Below are positions 62,948 to 64,000 of a stretch of 64,000 bases of DNA, piece after piece. The notes beneath the pieces were generated by a model. The model was not told where the DNA came from and searched no databases. It saw nothing but the letters and a program-made list of their open reading frames with translations. Position numbers and translations under genes: made by a program. The stretch comes from Hymenobacter persicinus (GTDB lineage Bacteria; Bacteroidota; Bacteroidia; Cytophagales; Hymenobacteraceae). The stretch spans positions 1 to 64,000 of the forward strand of contig NZ_SEWE01000002.1 in assembly GCF_004167665.1 (NCBI RefSeq), written 5' to 3'. Numbering within the stretch: position 1 is the first letter of the stretch; every line of letters begins with the position of its first letter.

Positions 62948-63769
62948 ATGAAGCGCCGCTCGCTCCTGCTTTCTACTTTGCTGCTGCCACTGGCAGCACT
63001 CCTCGCTTTTGGCCCCGGCGACGCGGTCCGCAGCGTGCCCAATACCAGCTTCGAACGGGGTGAGGTGCTGCAGTACAAAGTGCACTACGGCCTGATCAAC
63101 GCCGCGGAGGCGACTATCGAGGTGTCCAACGACATCCACCGCGTTAATGAGCGGCCCTGTTTCAAGGCCACCGTGACGGGCAAGACCACTGGCTCCTTCG
63201 ACTTTTTCATGCGCGTGCGCGACACCTGGCGCACCTACATCGACACGACCAGCATTCTGCCCCAGAAGTTTTTCCGCAACATCGAGGAAAACAGCTACCG
63301 CAAAAAGGAAACCATCGACTTCGACCACCACCGCAACACGGTGCAGGTCGAAACCCAGAAAAAGAACAAAGCCGACCGGCACGAAACCTTCAAGGTGCCC
63401 GACAACGTGCAGGACATGGTCAGCGGCTTTTATTTCCTGCGTACCTTGAGCTACGATAACCGCCGCATCGGCGACATCATCCGGGTGCAGGGCTTCTTCG
63501 ACAACCAAGTATTTACGATGGACGTGATTTATAAGGGCCGGGAGACGGTGGAAACCAAAGCCGGCAACGTGCGCGCCATCAAGCTGGTCCCGAAAATGCC
63601 GAGCAACAAGCTCTTCCGCGGAGAAAATGCCATATCTGTCTACCTCTCCGACGACCGCAACAAGATTCCGGTGCTGATTCAGGCCGAGTTATTCGTGGGG
63701 GCCGTGAAGGTGGATATGTTCAAGTATCAAGGACTTAAAAGCCGGTTGAATCTGGTGGCTCAAAATTGA
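62948..63769 (+). CDS. DUF3108 exported protein
   Basis: A 273-residue exported protein with a signal peptide (1-22, LLLSTLLLPLAALLAFG). The mature part matches DUF3108, a periplasmic beta-rich domain: FERGEVLQYKVHYGLINAAE, ATIEVSNDIHRVNERPCF, DMVSGFYFLRTLSY and GRETVETKAGNVRAIKLVPK. It is thought to be an envelope protein, but its activity is unknown. The ATG at 62948 is used because it directly precedes the signal sequence; an ATG 36 bases upstream adds a stretch without signal character. Confidence 0.88.
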   Translation: MKRRSLLLSTLLLPLAALLAFGPGDAVRSVPNTSFERGEVLQYKVHYGLINAAEATIEVSNDIHRVNERPCFKATVTGKTTGSFDFFMRVRDTWRTYIDTTSILPQKFFRNIEENSYRKKETIDFDHHRNTVQVETQKKNKADRHETFKVPDNVQDMVSGFYFLRTLSYDNRRIGDIIRVQGFFDNQVFTMDVIYKGRETVETKAGNVRAIKLVPKMPSNKLFRGENAISVYLSDDRNKIPVLIQAELFVGAVKVDMFKYQGLKSRLNLVAQN

Positions 63770-63778
63770 CTTTCATTG

Positions 63779-63807
63779 AAAAGCGACTCCTTTCGGGTCG
63801 CTTTTTT
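63779..63807 (+). terminator. Hairpin terminator after the DUF3108 gene
   Basis: Stem AAAAGCGAC / GTCGCTTTT with a 9-base loop and a T run. Confidence 0.85.
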
Positions 63808-63933
63808 TATGCCCATACTGCATGTCCGACCGCCGCTCCACGTTGCCTGCCACCACCCGCCGCTCCCGCCTGGCCGCAGCGGTGGCGGCCTCAGTTCACA
63901 AAAAGGTAACACGCCCCGCCGTCCGGCAGGCGG

Positions 63934-63941
63934 TATTTTTG
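63934..63941 (+). promoter_or_regulatory. Candidate -7 element for a gene beyond the window
   Basis: TATTTTTG matches TAnnTTTG. A possible GTG start at 63981 opens a frame to the right edge, so the following gene may begin here, but only 20 bases of it are visible. Confidence 0.3.
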
Positions 63942-64000
63942 TCTTCGCGCATCTTCTTTTACCCCCAAACCCCTCGACCCGTGCACCCAAACGCCTCCTC

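Overview
The window looks like a chromosomal segment of a high-GC member of the Bacteroidota, most likely Hymenobacter or a close relative in the Cytophagales. The signs are a fused SecDF, the Bacteroidota-type alternative GlmU, a TonB-dependent receptor under a TPP riboswitch, many outer-membrane barrel proteins, and repeated upstream copies of the Bacteroidota -7 promoter element (TAnnTTTG, sometimes with a TTG about 17-21 bases upstream). Genes are dense and separated by compact hairpin terminators. I see no rRNA, tRNA, CRISPR array, prophage or recognisable insertion sequence. The genus is an inference from gene content.

Layout. 1-9.9 kb: the end of an OppC/DppC-type permease, an AT-richer stretch without a convincing gene, a sugar-nucleotide reductase and cyclophilin pair, a YjdF-type membrane protein, hemC, the DNA polymerase III delta-prime subunit, alternative glmU, rpmE, rdgB and udk. 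10-12.5 kb: two related minus-strand genes encoding AT-hook/coiled-coil proteins flank a plus-strand pair (unknown protein and a PAS-only sensor). 12.8-20.7 kb: a small secreted protein, secDF, an ECF sigma factor overlapping a gene for an inner-membrane-anchored protein with a barrel-like end, then a haem lipoprotein/YceI/DUF5777 operon. 20.7-24.1 kb: NifU-like protein, aroC and a lone batD. 24.4-27.9 kb: two tandem pairs of ferritin-like proteins.

28-37 kb: a 62-residue unknown, queG, ruvB, a Hymenobacter-type unknown, a HIRAN protein, a DUF4268 protein, a TPR lipoprotein, an unusual acyl-carrier-like protein whose two ends are complementary ACP halves, an acyl-CoA dehydrogenase and an APC permease. 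37-43.5 kb: a TPP-riboswitch-controlled TonB receptor and an operon pnuC / NadR-like kinase / aldose epimerase / GNAT, suggesting vitamin salvage. 43.3-50.7 kb: rhodanese, hrpB, two outer-membrane proteins, an SDR and guaB. 51-54 kb: a PP2C phosphatase / STAS / HATPase partner-switching operon. 54-58 kb: two parvulin-type periplasmic isomerases, one with an OmpA-like segment. 58-64 kb: a MoxR ATPase, an unknown, a GNAT, an outer-membrane protein, recA and a DUF3108 protein.

The most unusual items are the permuted acyl carrier protein (33379-33954), the envelope-spanning sigma regulator candidate (17036-18679), the duplicated AT-hook proteins with a shared AT-rich coding patch (10030-12447), the OmpA-like insertion in an isomerase (54026-56323), and the vitamin-uptake cluster around the riboswitch (39981-43143). 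All functions come from reading motifs; no database search was run.
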